Origin: Mycolicibacterium crocinum
GTDB lineage: Bacteria > Actinomycetota > Actinomycetes > Mycobacteriales > Mycobacteriaceae
DNA: 64,000 nucleotides
Assembly: GCF_022370635.2 (NCBI RefSeq)
Contig: NZ_CP092362.2
Location: 1,612,001 to 1,676,000, forward strand
Direction: 5' to 3'
The translations under genes were made by a program, and so were the position numbers. The first letter of the stretch is position 1. Each line of letters starts with the position of its first letter. Below, one piece after another: positions 54,994 through 61,604 of this stretch. The notes below the pieces were generated by a model. The model saw only the letters and a program-made list of their open reading frames with translations, was not told the DNA's origin and made no database searches.

Positions 54994-56228
54994 GCGGGGG
55001 CCTCCTGGGCGGTCGCGTCGTAGAGGTCGTAGGGGTCGTGGATGGGCCTGTCGATGGCGCCGGCCATCCAGTTGACGTCGTAACCGGATTCGTCTGCCAC
55101 GGCGGCGGCTTCGGTGTCGGTATCGAGATTGGAGCGGAAGATTCCGGCGGCCGACGCCGGGAGGAAGTCCTCGTAGACCACGGGGGCCGTCGGGTCGCCG
55201 CGGTGGTAGTACGCCAGGCCCTGCGAGGCCATCTCGTCGTCGGAATCGGGAAAGTGGTCGGCCCACACCGCCGCCGGGTCCGCGTGCGCCATCGCGGCGT
55301 CATAGCGTTCGCGGCCCTTGCGGGTCAGCGCGACGCCGCGGGCTTCGACCTCGCCGAAGCGCACGCGCAGCGTGCCGTCGGTGAGGGTGCCGTCCGGTTC
55401 GCGGAAGCGGCGCGGCTCGGCGAGTGCGCGAAATGAGGTCTGGCGCAACAGCACAGCGGGTCCGTGCCAGTGTGGCGGTCCTTGGATGGCGTCGATCATC
55501 GCGATGCCGCGCTCGCTCATCCGCCGGTACAGCTCGTCGATGTCGAGCACCCGCGGCGTCAGGTGGTTGATGTGCGTGGTGGGCACCCCGGCGATGTCGG
55601 CGGCGACAGCCGAGACGGCGGTCAGTTCGGCATACCACGACCGGTCGACCGGCTCGCGAGACAGCGCGAACGCGGCCACCGCCCGGGCCACGAACTCATC
55701 CGCGGCCTCGGCAGCGCAGCCGCCCGCGGCCGCGATGTGGCGGGCGTCGGCGATCAGCTGCGGATCGAACAGTGTGCGCCTGTCCAGGAATTCGTCGACT
55801 CGCCGGCGCAGGTCGGTGCTGAAGAACCTGCCGTCGCGGGTCGCCAGCATGGAGGTGAACACCCGAAACGGGTTGTGCGCCAGCTCGACAGCATCGACCG
55901 GGCGAAACGCCGTGGACACCACCGGAACGGGGGAGGCGGCCTCGCGCAGATCGTAGAAGCCCACCGGATACATCCCGAAGGCTCCGAAAAGGTCTGCCAC
56001 ATCTGCCAGTTCGGCGGGAGTCCCGACCCGGATGGCACCGTGGCGCTCCGCGGTGACCCGTTCGATCGATCCGAGCCGCTCGGCCTGCGGATGCCGAGCG
56101 ACGTGGTCGCGGTTCACGGCCTCGCTGACCTCCACGAGGGTGGTGTAGGCGGGGACCTCGGCACCGTACATCGCCGACAGATTGGCGGCGAAGCGCCTTC
56201 GCAGCTGCCAGATTTCGACATCGCTCAC
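54990..56228 (-). CDS. hglS: 2-oxoadipate dioxygenase/decarboxylase, HglS (YdcJ, DUF1338) type
   Basis: A 412-residue VOC-like non-heme iron enzyme of the DUF1338/YdcJ family, recently shown in Pseudomonas (HglS) to turn 2-oxoadipate into D-2-hydroxyglutarate. The motif THINHLTPRVLDIDELY holds likely iron His ligands, with IDAIQGPPHWHGPAVLLRQT downstream. It begins at GTG 56228 and is divergent from lrp by only 30 bp, and co-transcribed with the AASA dehydrogenase. Equivalent to Rv3292 by position. An aminoadipate transaminase, needed between the two steps, is not in the window. Confidence 0.82.
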   Translation of the reverse strand: MSDVEIWQLRRRFAANLSAMYGAEVPAYTTLVEVSEAVNRDHVARHPQAERLGSIERVTAERHGAIRVGTPAELADVADLFGAFGMYPVGFYDLREAASPVPVVSTAFRPVDAVELAHNPFRVFTSMLATRDGRFFSTDLRRRVDEFLDRRTLFDPQLIADARHIAAAGGCAAEAADEFVARAVAAFALSREPVDRSWYAELTAVSAVAADIAGVPTTHINHLTPRVLDIDELYRRMSERGIAMIDAIQGPPHWHGPAVLLRQTSFRALAEPRRFREPDGTLTDGTLRVRFGEVEARGVALTRKGRERYDAAMAHADPAAVWADHFPDSDDEMASQGLAYYHRGDPTAPVVYEDFLPASAAGIFRSNLDTDTEAAAVADESGYDVNWMAGAIDRPIHDPYDLYDATAQEAPA

Positions 56229-56246
56229 GAAACACCACCGCTGAGA

Positions 56247-56252
56247 TAGTGT
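56247..56252 (+). promoter_or_regulatory. Candidate -10 element for lrp (leaderless)
   Basis: TAGTGT stands six bases before the lrp ATG at 56259, inside the 30-bp gap shared with the divergent hglS start. No ribosome-binding site is visible ahead of the ATG. Confidence 0.4.
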
Positions 56253-56258
56253 GCGCCC

Positions 56259-56729
56259 ATGGCGGAGAGCGCGGACGCGACGCACGGTCTCGACGAGGTC
56301 GATCGCACGCTGGTGCGCGAACTCGTCGCCGATGGGCGGGCCACGCTGGCCGAACTGGCCACCGCAACCGGACTGTCGGTGTCGGCGGTGCAGTCGCGGG
56401 TGCGCCGGCTGGAGGCGCGTGAGGTGGTGACCGGGTACAGCGCCCGGGTGAACCCCGAGGCGTTCGGACACATGCTGTCGGCGTTCGTGGCGATCACCCC
56501 TCTCGATCCGTCCCAACCTGATGATGCTCCCGCGCGGCTGGAACACATTGCCGAAATCGAGGCGTGCTATTCGGTGGCCGGCGACGAAAGCTATGTGCTG
56601 TTCGTGCGCGTCGAGTCGCCGCGGGCGCTGGAGGGACTGCTGCAACAGATCCGCACCACCGCAAACGTGCGTACGCGAAGCACGATCATTCTAAACACAT
56701 TTTACAGCGATCGAGTGCATCTGCCGTAG
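56259..56729 (+). CDS. lrpA: Lrp/AsnC-family regulator, LrpA-like
   Basis: A 156-residue Lrp/AsnC regulator: N-terminal HTH (LDEVDRTLVRELVADGR, then ATGLSVSAVQSRVRRLE) and a C-terminal RAM ligand domain (CYSVAGDESYVLFVRVES). It sits between the hglS-pcd operon and lat, matching LrpA (Rv3291c), known to control lat in M. tuberculosis. The effector is probably lysine or another amino acid. ATG 56259; leaderless pattern upstream. Confidence 0.9.
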   Translation: MAESADATHGLDEVDRTLVRELVADGRATLAELATATGLSVSAVQSRVRRLEAREVVTGYSARVNPEAFGHMLSAFVAITPLDPSQPDDAPARLEHIAEIEACYSVAGDESYVLFVRVESPRALEGLLQQIRTTANVRTRSTIILNTFYSDRVHLP

Positions 56730-56753
56730 ATTTTCCGGTCAGAAGGCACAGTT

Positions 56754-56774
56754 CCGCAAATATTGCGGTATGAT
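56754..56774 (+). promoter_or_regulatory. lat promoter with perfect palindromic Lrp operator candidate
   Basis: CCGCAA-ATA-TTGCGG (56754-56768) is a perfect 6-3-6 inverted repeat. It directly touches a near-consensus -10, TATGAT (56769-56774), which is six bases before the lat ATG at 56781, so the message is probably leaderless. A protein bound there would block the polymerase. LrpA is the obvious candidate. Confidence 0.65.
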
Positions 56775-56780
56775 CGGCGC

Positions 56781-58115
56781 ATGACGGAACTCTTGTCGCG
56801 CGATGACGTCGCTATCGTCGAACCTGGGAATGTCCGTACGGTTCTGGCGCGCAGCATCCTGGCCGACGGTCTGGACCTCGTGCTCGACCTGGACCGGTCA
56901 TCAGGCTCGTGGCTCGTCGATGCCCGCGACGGCACGCAGTACCTCGACATGTTCACGTTCTTCGCGTCCTCGGCGCTGGGCATGAACCACCCGGGACTGG
57001 TCGACGATGCGGCGTTCCGCGCCGAACTGGCCCAGGCCGCGGTCAACAAGCCGTCGAACTCCGACGTCTACACCGTCCCGATGGCGCGCTTCGTCGATAC
57101 CTTCCGCCGGGTGCTGGGCGATCCCGCACTGCCGCACCTGTTCTTCGTCGACGGTGGCGCCCTGGCCGTGGAGAACGCGCTGAAAGTGGCCTTCGACTGG
57201 AAGAGCCGGCACAACGAGGCCCGGGGAATCGATCCCGCGCTCGGCACTCGGGTGCTGCATCTGCGCGGGGCGTTCCACGGGCGCAGCGGCTACACGCTGT
57301 CACTGACCAACACCGATCCGATCAAGGTGGCGCGGTTCCCGAAGTTCGACTGGCCGCGGATCGACGCGCCCTACCTCCGGCCGGGAGCCGATATGGATGC
57401 GCTGGAAGCCGAGTCTCTGCGCCAGGCCCGCGCGGCGTTCGACGCGCACCCGCACGACATCGCCTGCTTCATCGCAGAACCCATCCAGGGTGAGGGTGGC
57501 GACCGCCATTTCCGGCCGCAGTTCTTCGCGGCGATGCGCCGGCTGTGCGACGAGTACGACGCGCTGATGATCGCCGACGAAGTGCAGACCGGGTGTGGCA
57601 TCACCGGCACCGCGTGGGCCTACCAACAGCTCGGCTTCACCCCGGACGTCGTCGCCTTCGGCAAGAAGACTCAGGTGTGCGGGATCATGGCCGGCCGGCG
57701 CGTCGACGAGGTCGCCGACAACGTCTTCGCCGTCAGCTCGCGGATCAACTCGACGTGGGGCGGCAATCTCGTGGACATGGTCCGTTCGCGGCGCATCCTC
57801 GAGGTCATCGAGGAAGACGACTTGTTTGCGCGTGCCACCGAGATGGGTGCCTACCTGCGTGCCGGGCTTGCCGATCTGGCGGCTGAGCTGCCCGGTGTCA
57901 TCGGGCACGTGCGGGGCCGGGGGCTGATGTGCGCGTTCAGCCTGCCGAGTGGCCAGGCCCGCGACGCGGTGCTCGGTGCGCTGTGGGAGCGGGGAGTGAT
58001 CATGCTCGGCAGCGGTGTCGACAGCGTGCGGTTCCGGCCCGCGCTGACTGTGTCGCGCGCGGAGATCGATCGCGCGCTGGCCGCCGTGAGAGAGGTATTG
58101 CTCGCGGCGGTCTAG
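56781..58115 (+). CDS. lat: L-lysine epsilon-aminotransferase
   Basis: A 444-residue class III PLP aminotransferase that moves the epsilon-amino group of lysine to 2-oxoglutarate, giving aminoadipic semialdehyde. Signatures: FFVDGGALAVENALKVAFDW, ALMIADEVQTG, and the PLP lysine in VAFGKKTQVCG (residues 295-296). Length and motifs match mycobacterial Lat (Rv3290c), which is strongly induced in starvation and persistence. ATG 56781 is chosen over an earlier in-frame ATG because the promoter overlaps that one. Confidence 0.94.
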   Translation: MTELLSRDDVAIVEPGNVRTVLARSILADGLDLVLDLDRSSGSWLVDARDGTQYLDMFTFFASSALGMNHPGLVDDAAFRAELAQAAVNKPSNSDVYTVPMARFVDTFRRVLGDPALPHLFFVDGGALAVENALKVAFDWKSRHNEARGIDPALGTRVLHLRGAFHGRSGYTLSLTNTDPIKVARFPKFDWPRIDAPYLRPGADMDALEAESLRQARAAFDAHPHDIACFIAEPIQGEGGDRHFRPQFFAAMRRLCDEYDALMIADEVQTGCGITGTAWAYQQLGFTPDVVAFGKKTQVCGIMAGRRVDEVADNVFAVSSRINSTWGGNLVDMVRSRRILEVIEEDDLFARATEMGAYLRAGLADLAAELPGVIGHVRGRGLMCAFSLPSGQARDAVLGALWERGVIMLGSGVDSVRFRPALTVSRAEIDRALAAVREVLLAAV

Positions 58116-58126
58116 CATTCTCAAGA

Positions 58127-58801
58127 ATGCGGCTGCCTGCGACTCTCGGCGCGGCGGCGGTGGTGCTCGCCGGGTGCGCGCACACCGTCGCGGGCAGCGC
58201 GGTGTCCAACCCCACCCAGGGGATCAGCCCGTTGCGCGCCGACGACACCGAACAGGTGTTGATCGGCCCCGGACAGCTACACGACATCGTCGGGGTCAAA
58301 CTGCAGACCGACGCCGACCAGACCCGGCCGATTCCCGGCTCCTCGGCGGTTCCGGCATGTTCGGCGCTCGACGCCGCCGGGATGGCCGCATTCCTCGGCG
58401 ACAAATCGCTGGGCATGCACATCATGCTCTTCACCGACGGCGACAAACACGACCACGTGGTGGCCGAGGCCGTCGCGATCTATCCCGACGCGGCCGCCGC
58501 GGCGGCGCAATTCGCCACCGGCACCAAGAACGCCAAGGCCTGTGACGGCCAGCGCGCGCTGAGCACCGGCGGAGACGCCGCATGGAAGTTCACCGTGCCC
58601 GAGATCAATGCCGACACGGTGCGATGGAGCAAGCAACAGATCGGCATCCCGTTCGACTGGACGTGTTACGCCGAAGCGCGACTGCGCAACAACGCGATCG
58701 TGCAAGCGATGGCCTGCCAGGGCGACGACGGTGGCCAGGTCACCGTGACGACGATGACCGACCGGATGTCGGCGAGCGTCTGGGAACTGTCCGGCCACTG
58801 A
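58127..58801 (+). CDS. Lipoprotein with a PknH-sensor-like extracellular domain
   Basis: A 224-residue exported lipoprotein: short signal with lipobox L-A-G-C17, then a domain with four spaced Cys (in ACSALDA, KACDGQ, WTCYAE, MACQGD) and ending TMTDRMSASVWELSGH. This pattern fits the PknH C-terminal sensor-like family, which binds an unknown ligand in the periplasm and forms two disulfides. Not fused to a kinase here. ATG 58127 is 11 bp after lat. Function unknown. Confidence 0.8.
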   Translation: MRLPATLGAAAVVLAGCAHTVAGSAVSNPTQGISPLRADDTEQVLIGPGQLHDIVGVKLQTDADQTRPIPGSSAVPACSALDAAGMAAFLGDKSLGMHIMLFTDGDKHDHVVAEAVAIYPDAAAAAAQFATGTKNAKACDGQRALSTGGDAAWKFTVPEINADTVRWSKQQIGIPFDWTCYAEARLRNNAIVQAMACQGDDGGQVTVTTMTDRMSASVWELSGH

Positions 58802-58824
58802 GTTCAAAGGGTTTGTCGCGCAGG

Positions 58825-58849
58825 GTTTACCCGCGCTTTCACCGGGCAA
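58825..58849 (+). promoter_or_regulatory. Candidate SigF promoter for the usfY-like gene
   Basis: GTTT (58825-58828), a 15-bp spacer, then GGGCAA (58844-58849). Mycobacterial SigF promoters have GTTT and a GGGYA-type -10 with 15-17 bp between. It is weaker than the other three here (C in place of T). The usfY-like ATG follows 34 bp downstream. Confidence 0.4.
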
Positions 58850-58882
58850 CCAGCGAACATGGAGCAAGAGTGACGGTGATCC

Positions 58883-59194
58883 ATGGGTAACACCGGGCGC
58901 GACCCCATCGACCATTCCCGCACCACCCGACAGCGGGCGGGCGAAACGATGAAGAACACCAGGACGATGCCGGGGCTGGTGCTCGGTGCGGTGGCCATTG
59001 TGGCGTTCGTCATAGGTTTGTTCATGTTCGCCGCGAGTCACATCGCTGCCGGCGTGGTGGCAGAGGTGGTGGCCGCGATCGCTGCCGTCGTCGCTGTCGC
59101 GTGGATGCTCGGCCAGCACCGTCGGATCGGGCGCGCCGCGGCGGCCTATGCCGCCGAACATCCCGAGGCCAGGGTGGAACCACCAACGGCGTAG
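58883..59194 (+). CDS. UsfY-like small membrane protein
   Basis: A 103-residue protein with a polar start (DPIDHSRTTRQRAGETMKN) and two predicted membrane helices (LVLGAVAIVAFVIGLFMFAA and VVAEVVAAIAAVVAVAWML). The DPxDHxRTTRxxAG opening is what I recall of UsfY proteins, encoded beside sigF in mycobacteria, and its place downstream of lat agrees. Role unknown, stress-linked. It is followed by a bidirectional hairpin terminator. Confidence 0.6.
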   Translation: MGNTGRDPIDHSRTTRQRAGETMKNTRTMPGLVLGAVAIVAFVIGLFMFAASHIAAGVVAEVVAAIAAVVAVAWMLGQHRRIGRAAAAYAAEHPEARVEPPTA

Positions 59195-59209
59195 GGCCAC
59201 AACGACAAA

Positions 59210-59231
59210 GGCCCAGCCGATTGGCTGGGCC
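59210..59231. terminator. Bidirectional hairpin terminator between convergent usfY-like and csbD genes
   Basis: GGCCCAGCC (59210-59218), loop GATT, GGCTGGGCC (59223-59231): a perfect 9-bp GC-rich stem in the 55-bp gap between two convergent stop codons. AAA flanks it on the left, giving a short T-run for the minus-strand transcript. Confidence 0.8.
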
Positions 59232-59249
59232 CTCGTCGAATCACCGGTA

Positions 59250-59489
59250 CTACTGGTTGGCCTTCTGGCGTTCCTCGGCGGCCTTGGCGCCCGCGCGAGC
59301 GGCTTCCGCCTCGGCTTCCTTCTGCGCGGCATCGCGCTGCGCATCAGCCTTGTCCTGCTGAGCCTTGCCCTCGTTGACCAGATCGTTGCGTCCGGTCACG
59401 GTGCCGACGGCTTCCTTGGCCTTACCCTTGACGTCCTCGACGACGCCCTTGATGGCCTCTTCCGGTCCGCTGTTGTGGTCGTCCGACAT
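59250..59489 (-). CDS. CsbD-like stress protein
   Basis: A 79-residue soluble, charged protein containing KGVVEDVKGKAKEAVGTVTG, the CsbD-family core, followed by an Ala/Glu/Lys-rich helix (QKEAEAEAARAGAKAAEERQ). CsbD proteins are made under general stress control in many bacteria; their job is not known. It lies 16 bp after the small Rho-N/SAP-like gene, with AAGGGAATT as ribosome site, so it is co-transcribed from the SigF-like promoter at 59.74 kb. Confidence 0.85.
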   Translation of the reverse strand: MSDDHNSGPEEAIKGVVEDVKGKAKEAVGTVTGRNDLVNEGKAQQDKADAQRDAAQKEAEAEAARAGAKAAEERQKANQ

Positions 59490-59505
59490 GGAATTCCCTT
59501 CGGTG

Positions 59506-59688
59506 TCAATAACTACGGATCAGTGAGATCAACTTTTCCTTGCTCAGGCCCGAATAGCCTGAGATCCCAAGTTGCTTGGCCCTCTTCTTGAGCTCAGCAA
59601 CGGTCCAGCCTTCGTAGGCGCAGGACCGGCTTGGCCGAAAAAATCGGATGTCGTCGACATCCGATCTCGCCGCAGAGGCACTCGACAT
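59506..59688 (-). CDS. Small Rho-N/SAP-like domain protein with terminator-like hairpin in its 5' coding region
   Basis: A 60-residue protein whose last 33 residues (YEGWTVAELKKRAKQLGISG, then LSKEKLISLIRSY) match the short helix-extended-loop-helix fold shared by Rho N-terminal and SAP domains, able to bind nucleic acid. AGGGGG lies six bases before ATG 59688. Codons 9-17 form a hairpin followed by TTTTT, and no other start codon lies between that structure and the domain. First gene of an operon with csbD. Confidence 0.72.
   Translation of the reverse strand: MSSASAARSDVDDIRFFRPSRSCAYEGWTVAELKKRAKQLGISGYSGLSKEKLISLIRSY
59638..59665 (-). terminator. Intrinsic-terminator-like hairpin plus T-run inside a coding region
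   Basis: On the minus strand ATCGGATGTCG and CGACATCCGAT (59643-59665) form an 11-1-11 perfect palindrome, realistically a 10-bp stem with a 3-nt loop, followed directly by TTTTT (59638-59642). This is the textbook shape of a Rho-independent terminator, rare in mycobacteria, and it lies within codons 9-17 of the small Rho-N/SAP-like gene. Possibly an attenuator whose folding depends on translation. Confidence 0.6.
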
Positions 59689-59732
59689 CTCCTACCCCCT
59701 TTGCTGAGGTTGCTGTTTCCCCGGTGAAACCT

Positions 59733-59759
59733 GTACCCAGAGCCCCCGCTGGGTCAAAC
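59733..59759 (-). promoter_or_regulatory. Candidate SigF promoter for the Rho-N/SAP-csbD operon
   Basis: On the minus strand GTTT (59756-59759), a 17-bp spacer, then GGGTAC (59733-59738). The predicted transcript start near 59726 falls within an inverted repeat GTTTC-N6-GAAAC (59715-59730), about 40 bases ahead of ATG 59688. Confidence 0.6.
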
Positions 59760-59769
59760 ATTCGCCTGA

Positions 59770-59988
59770 CTAGCGGAACTCGTCCGGGTCGGGATCCTCG
59801 ACGACCTGCCGTTGTTCCTGCCAATCCAATTCGTTGCTCTCCAGCGGTGCCGAGCCGTCGTCGATCGGCACCCGCTCGGCAGGATCCACATTCTCCAGAT
59901 CGGCAGACTCCGCCACCGAGCGGTTTTGCTCGACGGCGTCCGGAACGGGCACATCGTCGGGGATGGAATCGCGCTCGATCATTCGCAT
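59770..59988 (-). CDS. Short acidic conserved hypothetical protein
   Basis: A 72-residue very acidic, Pro-rich and probably disordered protein (MRMIERDSIPDDVPVPDAVE, ending VVEDPDPDEFR) with no membrane segment. Similar short proteins with a DWQEQRQVV segment occur in actinobacteria, from memory; no function known. AGGGG lies seven bases before ATG 59988; ATG 59982 is an alternative. Long frames extending upstream are shadows of the divergent oxidoreductase gene. Confidence 0.65.
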   Translation of the reverse strand: MRMIERDSIPDDVPVPDAVEQNRSVAESADLENVDPAERVPIDDGSAPLESNELDWQEQRQVVEDPDPDEFR

Positions 59989-60013
59989 CAATTTACCCCT
60001 CCAAACGACTGCT

Positions 60014-60038
60014 GTTTCGGCTAGCCGAGTGCGGGTAT
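60014..60038 (+). promoter_or_regulatory. SigF-type promoter for the Rieske oxidoreductase gene, with palindromic spacer
   Basis: GTTT (60014-60017), a 15-bp spacer, GGGTAT (60033-60038): an exact match to the mycobacterial SigF consensus. The ATG at 60049 is 10 bp further on, so the leader is nearly absent. The spacer contains a perfect 12-bp palindrome TCGGCTAGCCGA (60017-60028), possibly a repressor site. Confidence 0.7.
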
Positions 60039-60048
60039 CGGCTCTGCC

Positions 60049-61554
60049 ATGACTTCGTTGTGGCTCGAGGGCGCTCACGTGCGCGAATCCCAAATTGACG
60101 GCAGCGCAACAAAAGACGCTCCCAACGCGGAGGTCATCGTCGTCGGCGCCGGTATCACCGGACTGGTCTCGGCCGTTCTGCTTGCTCGCGCGGGCAAGCG
60201 GGTGCTTGTCGTGGAGGCTCGCACGCCCGGTGCCGTAACCACCGGTAACACGACCGCGAAAGTCAGTCTGCTGCAAGGGAGCCGACTGTCGACAATCTCC
60301 AAGCGTCACTCGCTCGACCTGGTTCGCCAGTACGTGGAAGGTAATCGGGAGGGGCAAGCCTGGCTGGAGCAGTACTGCAAGGATCGCGAGATCGATCTGC
60401 AGTACGAAGATGCCTACAGCTATGCACAATTCGATCACGGCCTGCCCACTGCCCGTGCCGAGTTCGAAGCGGCCCGGTCCGCCGGCCTCGGCGTCAACTG
60501 GGTCGACCAGGCGGACGTGCCGTTCGAGTTCCGCGGCGGCGTGCGACTTGCCGAACAGATCCAGTTCGATCCGATGCCCTTCCTGGCGGCGCTGATCGCC
60601 GAATTGCGGGAGCGCGGAGGGCGACTGATGACCGGGCAGCGGGTCCATGCGGCATCGACGGCGGGCGGCCGCGTCAGCCTCAAGCTGCGCGATGCGCAGG
60701 GCCGCGAGCAGGTCGCTGCGGCCGATCACTGCATCCTGGCGACCGGGACACCCATCCTGGACCGTGGCGGGTTCTTCGCCCGGCTGCACCCGAGCCGGTC
60801 CTATTGCGTGGCCTTCGAGGTGCCCGGGCCGCTGCCGCGGCCGATGATGCTCTCGGTCGATCAGCCCACCCGCTCGGTGCGCTACGCCCCGACCAGTGCC
60901 GGCGAGCGGTTGATCGTCGGAGGTGGCGGTCACACCGTCGGGCGCAAGGACAGCGCGCGCACCTCCTACGACGAACTGGTCGGCTGGACGAAGCGGCATT
61001 TCCCCGGTGCACAACCGACCCACTATTGGTCGGCGCAGGATTACGTCCCCGTCGACGAACTGCCCTATGTCGGGCCGCTGCTTCCCGGCTCCGACCATTT
61101 CCTCGTGGCCACCGGCTTCGCGAAGTGGGGAATGACCAACGGCGTGGCCGCCGCACTGTTGCTGGCGAAGCACCTCCTCGGCGGTGAACAGGCCCGCTGG
61201 GCGTCGGCGTTTGCCAGCTGGAGCCCGCACGAACTCACCGGCCTGACGACCGCGCTGAAGATCAACATGGAGGTCGGCTGGCACTTGGCCACGGGTTGGG
61301 TGACTCCGGTCGCCCACCGCAACGGCCAACTGCGCGAGGGTGCCGGTTCGGTTAGTGGACCGCCCTGGCACATGGTGGCCCGCAGCATGGTCGACGGGGT
61401 CGAAAGATGCGTTTCACCGGTGTGCACCCACCTCGGTGGTGTGCTGTCCTGGAATGACGCCGAGAAGTCGTGGGACTGCCCGTTGCACGGTTCGCGATTC
61501 GGATCGGACGGCGCCGTTCTGGAGGGGCCGGCCACCCGCGACCTGTCGCGCTGA
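60049..61554 (+). CDS. FAD-dependent oxidoreductase with a C-terminal Rieske domain
   Basis: A 501-residue fusion. N-terminal DAO-type FAD domain (EVIVVGAGITGLVSAVLLAR; GFAKWGMTNGVAAALLLAKH) and, from about residue 420, a Rieske [2Fe-2S] domain with C-T-H...C-P-L-H ligands (VCTHLGGVLSW, WDCPLHGSRF). The fusion suggests electrons from an amine or similar substrate pass from FAD to the cluster. Related proteins are widespread in soil bacteria, substrate unknown. SigF-type promoter just upstream, so probably made in stationary phase. Two glycosyltransferase genes follow. Confidence 0.88.
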   Translation: MTSLWLEGAHVRESQIDGSATKDAPNAEVIVVGAGITGLVSAVLLARAGKRVLVVEARTPGAVTTGNTTAKVSLLQGSRLSTISKRHSLDLVRQYVEGNREGQAWLEQYCKDREIDLQYEDAYSYAQFDHGLPTARAEFEAARSAGLGVNWVDQADVPFEFRGGVRLAEQIQFDPMPFLAALIAELRERGGRLMTGQRVHAASTAGGRVSLKLRDAQGREQVAAADHCILATGTPILDRGGFFARLHPSRSYCVAFEVPGPLPRPMMLSVDQPTRSVRYAPTSAGERLIVGGGGHTVGRKDSARTSYDELVGWTKRHFPGAQPTHYWSAQDYVPVDELPYVGPLLPGSDHFLVATGFAKWGMTNGVAAALLLAKHLLGGEQARWASAFASWSPHELTGLTTALKINMEVGWHLATGWVTPVAHRNGQLREGAGSVSGPPWHMVARSMVDGVERCVSPVCTHLGGVLSWNDAEKSWDCPLHGSRFGSDGAVLEGPATRDLSR

Positions 61555-61570
61555 TTGCGTGCGCAGCCGC

Positions 61571-61595
61571 GTTTGATGGAGTTTCGCTCGGGTAC
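61571..61595 (+). promoter_or_regulatory. SigF-type promoter for the first glycosyltransferase gene
   Basis: GTTT (61571-61574), a 15-bp spacer, GGGTAC (61590-61595), nine bases before ATG 61605. Same arrangement as the promoter at 60.0 kb, including the near-leaderless start. Confidence 0.6.
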
Positions 61596-61604
61596 TTCCG
61601 CGAC

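Noticed and set aside
59715..59730. GTTTC-N6-GAAAC as a second SigF promoter
   Set aside because: No GGGTA-type -10 at the right distance on either strand; kept only as an inverted repeat at the transcript start.
59989..61371. Long upstream extension of the 72-residue acidic protein
   Set aside because: It lies antisense to the Rieske oxidoreductase; only the last 72 residues have a ribosome site and plausible composition.
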